Source: Acidobacteriota bacterium (GTDB lineage Bacteria; Acidobacteriota; Blastocatellia; RBC074). Taken from it: a DNA stretch of 5,340 nucleotides. The notes under the pieces were generated by a model, which was not told the origin of the DNA, made no database searches, and saw only the letters and a program-made list of their open reading frames with translations. Where the stretch lies: positions 1-5,340 of the forward strand of contig JABFSD010000577.1 of the NCBI GenBank assembly GCA_013140935.1, given 5' to 3'. Made by a program: the position numbers and the translations under genes. Positions 1 to 5,340 of the stretch are shown piece by piece; the first letter of the stretch is position 1, and every line of letters starts with the position of its first letter.

Positions 1-8
1 TCCCAACT

Positions 9-986
9 ATGGCCCAATCACCTTTGCAAATCGGCATTGATCTAGGCGGCACGAATATCAAAGCCGCGCTCGTCAATCTGGACACCGGTGAAATCACCCA
101 CGCGACTTCGATTCCCACCGATGCGCACGAAGGCCACGACGCCGTCATCGCGCGCATGGCCCAACTCGCGCTCGACATCATCGCCCAATCCGGCCAGCAG
201 AAACCCGACATCGGCGGCATCGGCGTAGGCATTCCCGGTTTGCTCGATCTCGAACACGGCCTCACGCTCTTTCTGCCTAACCTGCCCGGCCAATGGCGCA
301 GCGTACCGATTCGCGCCGAGTTGTCAGAGCAAGCCGGATTGCCTGTCGCCATTCTCAACGATGCGCGTTCGGCGACGATGGGCGAATGGAAGTTCGGCGC
401 AGGTCGCGGCGTAGACAGTTGTGCGCTTTATACGCTCGGCACCGGCATCGGCGGCGGATTGATTTTGAACGGCGAGCTTTATCTGGGCATCGGCGGCGCG
501 GCGGGCGAACTCGGACACATCAGCGTTGACCTGAACGGCCCGCGTTGTAATTGCGGCAGTCGCGGTTGCATCGAAGCGATGGCTTCCGGCCCGGCGATTG
601 AGGCGGCGGGAGTCAAAGCCGTTATGCAAGGCGCGACGACCCGCATCACCGCGATGTGCCAAGACGATTTGAATTTGATTACGCCCGAACTGGTTTGTCA
701 GGCGGCGCTGGCGGGCGATGACATAGCGCGCGAGATTTATGAAACCGCCGGAGCCGCGATTGGTTACGGCATCGCCAACGTTATCATCGCGCTGACTCCA
801 CGCCGCATCATCATCGGCGGAGGCGTCGCGGCTGCGGGCGATTTAATCTTCGCGCCGATTCGCCGCACGGTGAAAGAACGTGCGGTGTTAGCCGACCCCG
901 AAGCTTATGAAATCGTACCGGCTACGCTGGGCAACAACGCAGGCTTGATGGGCGCTGCCGTCTGGGCGCATCAGCAAGCCAAATAA
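9..986 (+). CDS. ROK-family sugar kinase, probable glucokinase
   Basis: This gene encodes a 325-residue protein, the usual size for a ROK (repressor, ORF, kinase) family kinase. Such enzymes phosphorylate glucose or a related sugar with ATP in the cytoplasm. The N-terminal phosphate-binding motif DLGGTNIK is at residues 11-18. The LPNLPG stretch at 89-94 belongs to the sugar-binding region. The presumed catalytic base is D118, within [11 protein letters not shown] second glycine-rich phosphate loop, GTGIGGG, is at 144-150. The ROK zinc site is intact: H170 in GELGH, then C180, C182 and C187 in CNCGSRGC, followed by E189. There is no N-terminal helix-turn-helix, so this is a kinase and not a ROK repressor. 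The ATG at 9 puts the phosphate loop at the expected distance; only 8 upstream bases are visible, so promoter and ribosome site cannot be judged. The family is clear. Glucose specificity is inferred; fructose, mannose, allose or N-acetyl-sugar kinases of the family look similar. Confidence 0.93.
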   Translation: MAQSPLQIGIDLGGTNIKAALVNLDTGEITHATSIPTDAHEGHDAVIARMAQLALDIIAQSGQQKPDIGGIGVGIPGLLDLEHGLTLFLPNLPGQWRSVPIRAELSEQAGLPVAILNDARSATMGEWKFGAGRGVDSCALYTLGTGIGGGLILNGELYLGIGGAAGELGHISVDLNGPRCNCGSRGCIEAMASGPAIEAAGVKAVMQGATTRITAMCQDDLNLITPELVCQAALAGDDIAREIYETAGAAIGYGIANVIIALTPRRIIIGGGVAAAGDLIFAPIRRTVKERAVLADPEAYEIVPATLGNNAGLMGAAVWAHQQAK

Positions 987-994
987 AAAAATTC

Positions 995-999
995 AGGAG
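995..999 (+). promoter_or_regulatory. Shine-Dalgarno sequence for deoC
   Basis: AGGAG lies 11 bases before the GTG at 1011. The spacing is slightly long, but it is the only good purine-rich site in the 24-base gap after the kinase gene. It supports GTG as the start. Confidence 0.7.
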
Positions 1000-1010
1000 A
1001 TACCCTTTCA

Positions 1011-1748
1011 GTGACTTTATCTAGCGCAACCATCACGCACGAACAATTTGCCAAAACCATTGACCACTCTTTGCTGCAACCGCAATTGACCGAAACCGAC
1101 GTCGCCGCCGGATGCAAAATCGCGGCGCAATATCACGCGGCTTCCGTTTGCGTGAAACCCTATCACGTCAAACTCGCGGCAGAATTGCTCAAAGATTCCG
1201 ATGTGGTCGTCAGCACCGTCGTAGGCTTTCCGCACGGCAGTTCAACCATCGAAACCAAACTCGCTGAAGCCGGACAAGCCATTGACGACGGCGCAGTCGA
1301 ACTCGATATGGTCATCAATTACGGCCAACTGCGTTCGGGCCACACCGATTACGTCGCGCGCGAAGTCAAAGCCATTTGCGATCTCGCGCACGCGCGCAAC
1401 GTCAAGCTGAAGGTCATTTTCGAGAACGCCCATCTGACCGACGAACAAAAAATCGCCGCTTGCCAACTGTGCGAAGCCGCCAAAGCCGATTGGGTCAAAA
1501 CGTCTACGGGCTTTGCGCCGACCGGCGCTACGGTGGCCGACATCAAGCTGATGCGCGCGAACGTGAGCGAGAAAGTTCAAGTCAAAGCCGCGCACGGAGT
1601 ACGCACCTTAGCGGCGGCGTTAGAGATGATTGACGCAGGCGTCACGCGCATCGGCGCTACGGCGACCGCCACGATGTGCGACGATTTCGTTAAGTGGCGC
1701 AAGGGCGAATTGACGATTGAACGCGCTGAACCAGCAGGCGGATATTGA
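1011..1748 (+). CDS. deoC: deoxyribose-phosphate aldolase (DERA)
   Basis: This 245-residue class I aldolase cleaves 2-deoxyribose 5-phosphate to glyceraldehyde 3-phosphate and acetaldehyde in deoxynucleoside catabolism, in the cytoplasm. The family's landmarks run in order along the TIM barrel: IDHSLLQP (17-24), SVCVKPYH (45-52), STVVGFPHG (68-76), the ELDMVINYGQLRSG block with D99 (97-110), and KVIFENAHLTDEQK with E138. The Schiff-base lysine is K163 in VKTSTGF, and the second conserved lysine is K192. The C-terminal phosphate region is RIGATAT (213-219). One oddity is the loop after K192, which reads KAAHGVR where most relatives have two glycines before VR, so H195 replaces the first glycine. 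The start is GTG, supported by AGGAG upstream. The gene follows the kinase by 24 bases, so the two are probably co-transcribed. Identity as DeoC is secure from the two lysines and D99. Confidence 0.96.
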   Translation: MTLSSATITHEQFAKTIDHSLLQPQLTETDVAAGCKIAAQYHAASVCVKPYHVKLAAELLKDSDVVVSTVVGFPHGSSTIETKLAEAGQAIDDGAVELDMVINYGQLRSGHTDYVAREVKAICDLAHARNVKLKVIFENAHLTDEQKIAACQLCEAAKADWVKTSTGFAPTGATVADIKLMRANVSEKVQVKAAHGVRTLAAALEMIDAGVTRIGATATATMCDDFVKWRKGELTIERAEPAGGY

Positions 1749-1758
1749 GTCATCCGCT

Positions 1759-1785
1759 GTGGCACAAGATGGCATCTTGTGCCAC
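1759..1785. repeat. perfect 12-bp palindrome, possible dispersed repeat or 3'-end hairpin
   Basis: Bases 1759-1770 (GTGGCACAAGAT) are exactly complementary to 1774-1785, leaving a GGC triloop; a T-G wobble at 1758/1786 could extend the stem. It sits 10 bases after the deoC stop. No run of T follows on the + strand (the next bases are GAGCAATGCG), so it is not a typical intrinsic terminator. It could protect the 3' end of the deoC message, weaken read-through, or be one copy of a REP-like palindromic family. Its right half contains GCATCTTG, also found in the structured element near the right end of the window. The hairpin is directly visible; its role is unknown. Confidence 0.75.
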
Positions 1786-1823
1786 GAGCAATGCGTACCT
1801 TCACCATACCTAACGGACTAACC

Positions 1824-2003
1824 ATGGAAAACAAAACGAACAAATTTCTTCCGATTGCAATCTCTGTCATCGGCTTATTCATTGCAGCTTATGGTGCGTT
1901 TACACAAGGAAAAGGCGGCGGCGGCATGCTTGTTTGGGTAGGTATCGGCATCGTCTTCATCGGGGTCTTTCTCACAACTGCGGCCCAAAAGCCCAAGAAC
2001 TAA
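1824..2003 (+). CDS. small two-helix membrane protein of unknown function
   Basis: I do not recognise this 59-residue protein. It has a short charged N-terminus (MENKTNK) and a hydrophobic segment at about residues 8-26. A small glycine-rich turn follows (TQGKGGGG, 27-34), then a second hydrophobic segment at about 35-54 and a basic tail ending KPKN. This is a helical hairpin, with lysines suggesting both ends are cytoplasmic. The ATG at 1824 is preferred; an in-frame GTG at 1779 would add 15 residues but falls inside the right arm of the hairpin. No strong Shine-Dalgarno sequence is visible before either start. The stop codon is only 3 bases before the hpnC start, so the two genes are probably translated together. 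The coding sequence looks more AT-rich than its neighbours, common for small membrane proteins. It has no cleavable signal peptide or visible catalytic motif. It is probably a real gene, but of unknown function. Confidence 0.7.
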   Translation: MENKTNKFLPIAISVIGLFIAAYGAFTQGKGGGGMLVWVGIGIVFIGVFLTTAAQKPKN

Positions 2004-2006
2004 TCC

Positions 2007-2861
2007 ATGCCTGCTGATTCGCTCACGCAAGCCTTTGCGCATTGCGAGCAACTTGCGCGCGCTCATTACGAAAACTTCCCGGTCGGTTCGCTGCTGATTC
2101 CGAAAGCGAAGCGTCAGCACGTTTATTCGATTTACGCTTTCGCCCGCACCGCCGACGACTTCGCTGATGAAGGCAATGACGAACCAGCCACCCGCTTGCG
2201 CCAACTCGACGAATGGCAAGCGCAACTCGACGAATGTTACGAAAGCCGCGCGACGCATCCGATCTTCATCGCGTTGGCGCATACGGTGAAAGAGTTGCAG
2301 CTTGAAAAGTCCTTGCTGAGTGATTTGCTCTCGGCCTTCAAGCAAGACGTGACGAAGCGGCGTTACGCCAATTTTTCTGAAGTGCTCGATTACTGCACCC
2401 GTTCAGCCAATCCCGTAGGCCGTTTGATCCTGCGCCTTTTCGATTATCGCCAACCCCAACTCGACGAATTGTCTGACGCGATTTGTACGGCGTTGCAACT
2501 CACCAATTTCTGGCAAGACCTGGCCGTAGACATTCTCAAAGACCGCGTTTACCTGCCCGAAAACGAAATGGCTGCCGCCGGTCTCACCGCCCACGACTTG
2601 CGCGCGCGTGCGGCTTCGCCCGCGTTGCGTCAATTGCTCAAGTTCCAAGTCGCTCGCACCCGCGAACTTCTTATGCGCGGCAAGGCGCTGTCCGACCTGA
2701 TGAGCGGAAGGCTCGCCGTCGAATTACGCCTGACGTGGCACGGCGGAATGCGCATTCTCGAATTGATCGAACAGCAACAATTCGACACGTTGGCGCAACG
2801 TCCGAAGCTGAACACGGCTGATAAATTTCGGTTGTTGTCGCGCGCGCTATTTGCGCTTTGA
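2007..2861 (+). CDS. hpnC: hydroxysqualene synthase HpnC (squalene synthase-like)
   Basis: This 284-residue protein belongs to the trans-isoprenyl diphosphate synthase, head-to-head class (squalene/phytoene synthase fold). In the bacterial three-enzyme route HpnC converts presqualene diphosphate to hydroxysqualene. HpnC-type features are HYENFPVGS at 20-28, followed by LLIPKAKR; the first aspartate-rich motif ARTADDFADE at 46-55 (D50, D51, D54); LDYCTRSANPVGR at 127-139; and the second aspartate motif NFWQDLAVD at 167-175 (D171, D175), followed by DRVYLP. The aspartates bind magnesium and the diphosphate. The HYENFPVGS opening and the SANPVG signature separate it from HpnD and from plain phytoene synthase. 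The protein is expected to be cytosolic or peripheral to the membrane. The ATG at 2007 gives the usual length and lies 3 bases after the upstream small gene; no strong Shine-Dalgarno sequence is seen, which suits translational coupling. The hpnD and hpnE genes follow. Confidence 0.94.
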   Translation: MPADSLTQAFAHCEQLARAHYENFPVGSLLIPKAKRQHVYSIYAFARTADDFADEGNDEPATRLRQLDEWQAQLDECYESRATHPIFIALAHTVKELQLEKSLLSDLLSAFKQDVTKRRYANFSEVLDYCTRSANPVGRLILRLFDYRQPQLDELSDAICTALQLTNFWQDLAVDILKDRVYLPENEMAAAGLTAHDLRARAASPALRQLLKFQVARTRELLMRGKALSDLMSGRLAVELRLTWHGGMRILELIEQQQFDTLAQRPKLNTADKFRLLSRALFAL

Positions 2862-2946
2862 CGCCTCTGAATTTGCCTTCTATCATCCCGCCCGTAAGAG
2901 AAGGAACTGACCGCAAACAACTGACTCATTTAACGACCATCGCATT
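2862..2946. other. hpnC-hpnD intergenic spacer
   Basis: This 85-base gap is the largest within the hpn set. It contains a purine-rich stretch (AAGAGAAGGAA, about 2896-2906), too far from the hpnD ATG to act as its ribosome site, and a 7-base direct repeat AACTGAC at 2905-2911 and 2919-2925. I see no convincing -35/-10 pair, terminator or small ORF. It may hold a weak internal promoter, but the sequence does not show one clearly. Confidence 0.4.
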
Positions 2947-3858
2947 ATGAAGGCCGTCAGCATTAACGAAATCCATTTCACGCCCTGGCACTTGCGCGAC
3001 CGCACGCGCAGCTTTCGCCACGATTTAGCCAAAACCGTTCAATCCAATTTTTTCTATTCGTTTCTCTTCCTGCCCAAAGCCAAGCGCGACGCCATCATTG
3101 ATGTCTATCGGTTTTGCCGTGCCGTAGACGACATCGTGGATGATTACGCCGAAACCGGCGGCACGGTGGCTACCGCGCAACAAGCCCTTAACGATTGGCG
3201 CGCAGAAGTCGCGGCATTGTTTGTCGGCAAACCTACGTTGCCACTCGCGCAACGATTGCAAACCGTCTTACAGCAATTCCCCATACCGCAGCTTTATTTT
3301 GAAGAAATGATTCGCGGCTGTGAGATGGACTTACAACAGAATCGTTATCGAACCTTCGATGAGCTATACGAATACTGCTATCGCGTAGCCTCGATCACCG
3401 GCTTGATGTGCATCGAGATTTTTACTTACGCCAATCCACAGACGAAAGATTACGCGATCAATCTCGGCCTCGCGTTGCAACTGACGAACATCCTGCGCGA
3501 CATCAAAGAAGACGCCGGACGCAACCGCGTTTACCTGCCGCAAGAAGACTTGCAGATGTTCGGTTACAGCGAACGCGAACTTTTCGCTGGCGTAATGAAT
3601 GACAACTTTCGCGCCTTGATGAAATTCGAATGCGAACGCGCGCGCCGCTTTTATCAGCGCGCCACCGACCTCTTACCGACGGAAGACCGATCAACATTGA
3701 TCGCCGCGCGTACGATGGGCAAAATCTATTTTCGCCTGATCGAGGAAATCGAACGCGCCGACTACGACGTATTTCATCATCAAGTCAGATTGCATCGGCC
3801 TGAACGTTTCTTGATTGCGCTCAACGAATGGGCGCACAGCACCGAGGTCAGCCGGTGA
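2947..3858 (+). CDS. hpnD: presqualene diphosphate synthase HpnD
   Basis: This 303-residue head-to-head prenyl synthase is expected to join two farnesyl diphosphates into presqualene diphosphate, the substrate of HpnC. It carries FFYSFLFLPKAKR at 35-47, the first aspartate motif RAVDDIVDD at 58-66 (D61, D62, D65), and GCEMDLQQNRY at 124-134. YCYRVASITGLM follows at 143-154, then the second aspartate motif LRDIKEDAGRNRVYLP at 183-198 (D185, D189). These motifs alone would also fit a phytoene synthase; the adjacent hpnC and hpnE make the presqualene role much more likely. The ATG at 2947 is the only standard start available: an in-frame TGA is at 2908-2910 and no ATG, GTG or TTG lies between. 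It gives about 34 residues before FFYSF, longer than the short leader I expect in HpnD proteins, and no Shine-Dalgarno sequence precedes it. The 3' end overlaps hpnE by 4 bases. Confidence 0.92.
   Translation: MKAVSINEIHFTPWHLRDRTRSFRHDLAKTVQSNFFYSFLFLPKAKRDAIIDVYRFCRAVDDIVDDYAETGGTVATAQQALNDWRAEVAALFVGKPTLPLAQRLQTVLQQFPIPQLYFEEMIRGCEMDLQQNRYRTFDELYEYCYRVASITGLMCIEIFTYANPQTKDYAINLGLALQLTNILRDIKEDAGRNRVYLPQEDLQMFGYSERELFAGVMNDNFRALMKFECERARRFYQRATDLLPTEDRSTLIAARTMGKIYFRLIEEIERADYDVFHHQVRLHRPERFLIALNEWAHSTEVSR
3844..3847 (+). promoter_or_regulatory. Shine-Dalgarno sequence for hpnE
   Basis: GAGG inside the end of hpnD lies 7 bases before the GTG at 3855. It favours that GTG over the in-frame ATG at 3828, which has no purine-rich site upstream. 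Confidence 0.65.
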
Positions 3859-5204
3859 ACCCCGTCCTTATCATCGGTGGCGGTTTCGCCGGACTCAGCG
3901 CCGCTGTCGAACTCGCCGAACGCAACCTGCCTGTCATCGTTCTCGAACGCCGCAACTTCCTCGGCGGACGCGCATACTCATTCACTGACAAAATCACCGG
4001 CGACGTAGTTGATAACGGACAGCACCTGATGATGGGCTGTTATCACCACACGCTGGCCTTTCTCGATAAGATCGGCGCACGCGACAAGCTCAAGTTTCAA
4101 ACCAATCCCCGCGTAGACTTCCTGCACGAACACGAAGGGCATGCCTGCTTTCAATGTCCGCCGCTGCCTGCGCCATTGCACTTGCTGGGCGGACTCGCGC
4201 GACTGTCTTCGCTCAACTGGCGCGACCGGTTGCACGCGCTGCGTGTAGGTCTCGCCTTGCGCTCGCTCAATGGCAATCACACAAACCTCGCCGATAAAAC
4301 CGTACGCCAATGGCTCACTGAACTCGGCCAAACCGAACAAATGCAAAATCGTTTTTGGGATTTGGTCGCACTAGCGACGCTGAACGAATCGCCCGAACGC
4401 GCTTCGGCGGATATGTTCGCGCGCGTGCTGGATCAGGCGTTTATGCACACCAAGCAGGATTCGACGATGGTCATTTCGCGTACCGGTTTAAGCGACCTTT
4501 ACACGACCGACGCGCAACGCTTCATCGAAAAGCACGGCGGCAAGGTGAGGCTGAACGCTTCGGTCAAAACGATTGATTTCGCTGTTGGCGCGGCAGTCGG
4601 CGTTACGCTCGAAGACGGCGAAACGATTGCGGCTTCGGCCATCATCAGCGCCGCGCCTTATTTCATGCTTAAACGCATGCTGCCGACTGAACTCGTCCGT
4701 CAACACGCAGCGTGGCAAGCCATCAATGAATTTCAATCCGCCCCCATCGTCTCGATCAACTTGTGGTACGACCGGCAAGTCACCGATCTCGAATTCACCG
4801 GCTTGCTCGATTCGCCGATTGAGTGGGTCTTCAACAAAAACGCCATTGCAGGCGATCACCGGCGGACGACGCGACATCTCGCGCTCGTCATCAGCGGCGC
4901 ACACGAAGCCGCTAAACAATCCAAAGAAGACCTCGTCGCCGTAGCCCAACGCGAAATGCGCCGCTTCTTCCCCGCCGCGCGCCAAGCCGTGCTGAAGCAT
5001 TCCTTCGTCATTCGTGAATACGACGCCACGCTTTCGCACACCGTAGGCACAGCGCGATTGCGTCCTTCGCAACCAACGCCTTATCCGAATTTCTTTCTGG
5101 CAGGAGACTGGACGGCGACGGGTTTGCCCGCCACCATCGAAGGCGCGGTGTGGAGCGGGCAGGAATGCGCGCGGCTCTTAGCCAACCAATGCCTGGCACT
5201 GTAA
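3855..5204 (+). CDS. hpnE: hydroxysqualene dehydroxylase HpnE (FAD-dependent)
   Basis: This 449-residue flavoprotein of the amine oxidase/phytoene desaturase superfamily is expected to reduce hydroxysqualene to squalene, the last step of the HpnDCE route. The FAD-binding Rossmann fold starts at once: GGGFAG at 8-13, the ribose-binding acid E31 at the end of the second strand, then FLGGRA at 35-40 and VDNGQHLMMGCY at 52-63. The C-terminal FAD motif FFLAGDW with TATGLPATIEGAV spans about 413-432. The middle is the substrate domain and contains LATLNESPERASA and VISRTGLSDLY, typical of this family. The GTG at 3855 overlaps the hpnD stop as GTGA and has GAGG upstream, so translation is likely coupled to hpnD. 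An ATG at 3828 would add 9 residues (MGAQHRGQP) of no evident use. Motifs alone would allow a carotenoid desaturase; position after hpnC and hpnD decides for HpnE. The gene appears intact. Confidence 0.93.
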   Translation: MNPVLIIGGGFAGLSAAVELAERNLPVIVLERRNFLGGRAYSFTDKITGDVVDNGQHLMMGCYHHTLAFLDKIGARDKLKFQTNPRVDFLHEHEGHACFQCPPLPAPLHLLGGLARLSSLNWRDRLHALRVGLALRSLNGNHTNLADKTVRQWLTELGQTEQMQNRFWDLVALATLNESPERASADMFARVLDQAFMHTKQDSTMVISRTGLSDLYTTDAQRFIEKHGGKVRLNASVKTIDFAVGAAVGVTLEDGETIAASAIISAAPYFMLKRMLPTELVRQHAAWQAINEFQSAPIVSINLWYDRQVTDLEFTGLLDSPIEWVFNKNAIAGDHRRTTRHLALVISGAHEAAKQSKEDLVAVAQREMRRFFPAARQAVLKHSFVIREYDATLSHTVGTARLRPSQPTPYPNFFLAGDWTATGLPATIEGAVWSGQECARLLANQCLAL

Positions 5205-5250
5205 TGCTCAACGCCGAAACTCACCTTGTGGCGGACTCTCCCACAGAATC

Positions 5251-5318
5251 GTTGGTGCGCCTGCGTCTCGCAGGCAGTCGGGCCGCGAGCATCTTGCTCG
5301 CCCGATACGTGCGCCAAC
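5251..5318. repeat. structured palindromic element able to form a three-way junction
   Basis: An outer stem pairs 5251-5260 with 5309-5318 (10 pairs, two of them G-T wobbles). Inside are two hairpins. The first pairs CTGCG at 5261-5265 with 5269-5273 around a TCT loop. The second pairs TCGGG 5278-5282 with 5301-5305 and CGAGC 5286-5290 with 5296-5300, with a 3-base bulge at 5283-5285; an extra A-T pair leaves a TCT loop there as well. Linkers of 3 bases (5275-5277 and 5306-5308) complete a cloverleaf-like fold. A weaker hairpin, TGTGG/CCACA at 5227-5231 and 5241-5245, lies upstream. It is not a tRNA: there is no T-loop, anticodon arm or CCA end. The rest of 5205-5340 shows no gene. It is most likely a dispersed palindromic repeat or a structured 3' region of the hpn message. 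Confidence 0.6.
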
Positions 5319-5340
5319 CAAACAGGTGCAGGTGATTGGA

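Noticed and set aside
1759..1785. Intrinsic (rho-independent) terminator for deoC
   Set aside because: The stem is strong, but no T-run follows on either strand at the right distance, so I list it as a palindrome of unknown role.
2876..2904. Inverted repeat CCTTCT/AGAAGG in the hpnC-hpnD spacer
   Set aside because: Only 6 pairs with a 17-base loop and no T-run; easily a chance match.
3828..3854. Upstream ATG start for hpnE
   Set aside because: It has no ribosome site and adds residues before the Rossmann strand, whereas the GTG at 3855 has GAGG 7 bases upstream and the common 4-base overlap with the hpnD stop.
2007..3858. hpnC and hpnD as carotenoid (phytoene) synthase paralogues
   Set aside because: The HYENFPVGS and SANPVG signatures of the first protein and the adjacent HpnE-type flavoprotein point to squalene synthesis.
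4488..5072. Long antisense open frame (194 codons) inside hpnE
   Set aside because: It is the complement of a clear flavoprotein gene; its translation is low-complexity and arginine-rich with no recognisable domain, as expected of a shadow frame in GC-rich DNA.
5251..5318. tRNA gene, suggested by the cloverleaf-like fold
   Set aside because: Only two internal arms, no conserved T-loop bases, no anticodon loop of 7 and no acceptor geometry.
5208..5335. A short + strand reading frame after hpnE (43 codons from the ATG at 5204-5206 region, or longer from inside hpnE)
   Set aside because: It runs through the palindromic element, has no ribosome site, and its residues (arginine- and leucine-rich end) are explained by the repeat. 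It looks like chance open sequence.

Overview
The window looks like chromosomal DNA of a free-living bacterium with moderately high GC (mid-50s percent by eye, not computed). All real genes are on the + strand, packed as one co-directional run. There are no RNA genes, transposases, phage genes or CRISPR repeats. The adjacent hpnC-hpnD-hpnE set for squalene synthesis, the ROK sugar kinase and the structured palindromic intergenic repeats would fit an acidobacterium, perhaps of the Blastocatellia type. That assignment rests on general resemblance and is only a moderate-confidence inference.

Layout: (1) 9-986, a complete ROK-family sugar kinase, probably a glucokinase. (2) 1011-1748, deoxyribose-phosphate aldolase (deoC), 24 bases downstream, with a GTG start and a good Shine-Dalgarno sequence. 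(3) 1749-1823, a short spacer with a perfect 12-bp hairpin. (4) 1824-2003, a 59-residue protein with two predicted membrane segments and no recognised family. (5) 2007-2861, hpnC, beginning 3 bases after the small gene. (6) 2947-3858, hpnD. (7) 3855-5204, hpnE, overlapping hpnD by 4 bases (GTGA). (8) 5205-5340, a non-coding tail with an elaborate palindromic element that can fold as a three-way junction.

The hpn genes form a complete bacterial route from farnesyl diphosphate to squalene. HpnD condenses two farnesyl diphosphates to presqualene diphosphate, HpnC converts this to hydroxysqualene, and the flavoprotein HpnE reduces that to squalene. Squalene normally feeds squalene-hopene cyclase and hopanoid synthesis. 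No cyclase gene is in view; it could lie beyond the right edge or elsewhere. The kinase and DeoC feed central carbon and deoxynucleoside catabolism and have no obvious biochemical link to squalene, so they may simply be neighbours.

I found no convincing novel multi-gene system. The items most worth a second look are the unnamed membrane microprotein directly upstream of hpnC, the two palindromic elements that share an 8-base core, and a glycine-to-histidine change in the phosphate-binding loop of DeoC.
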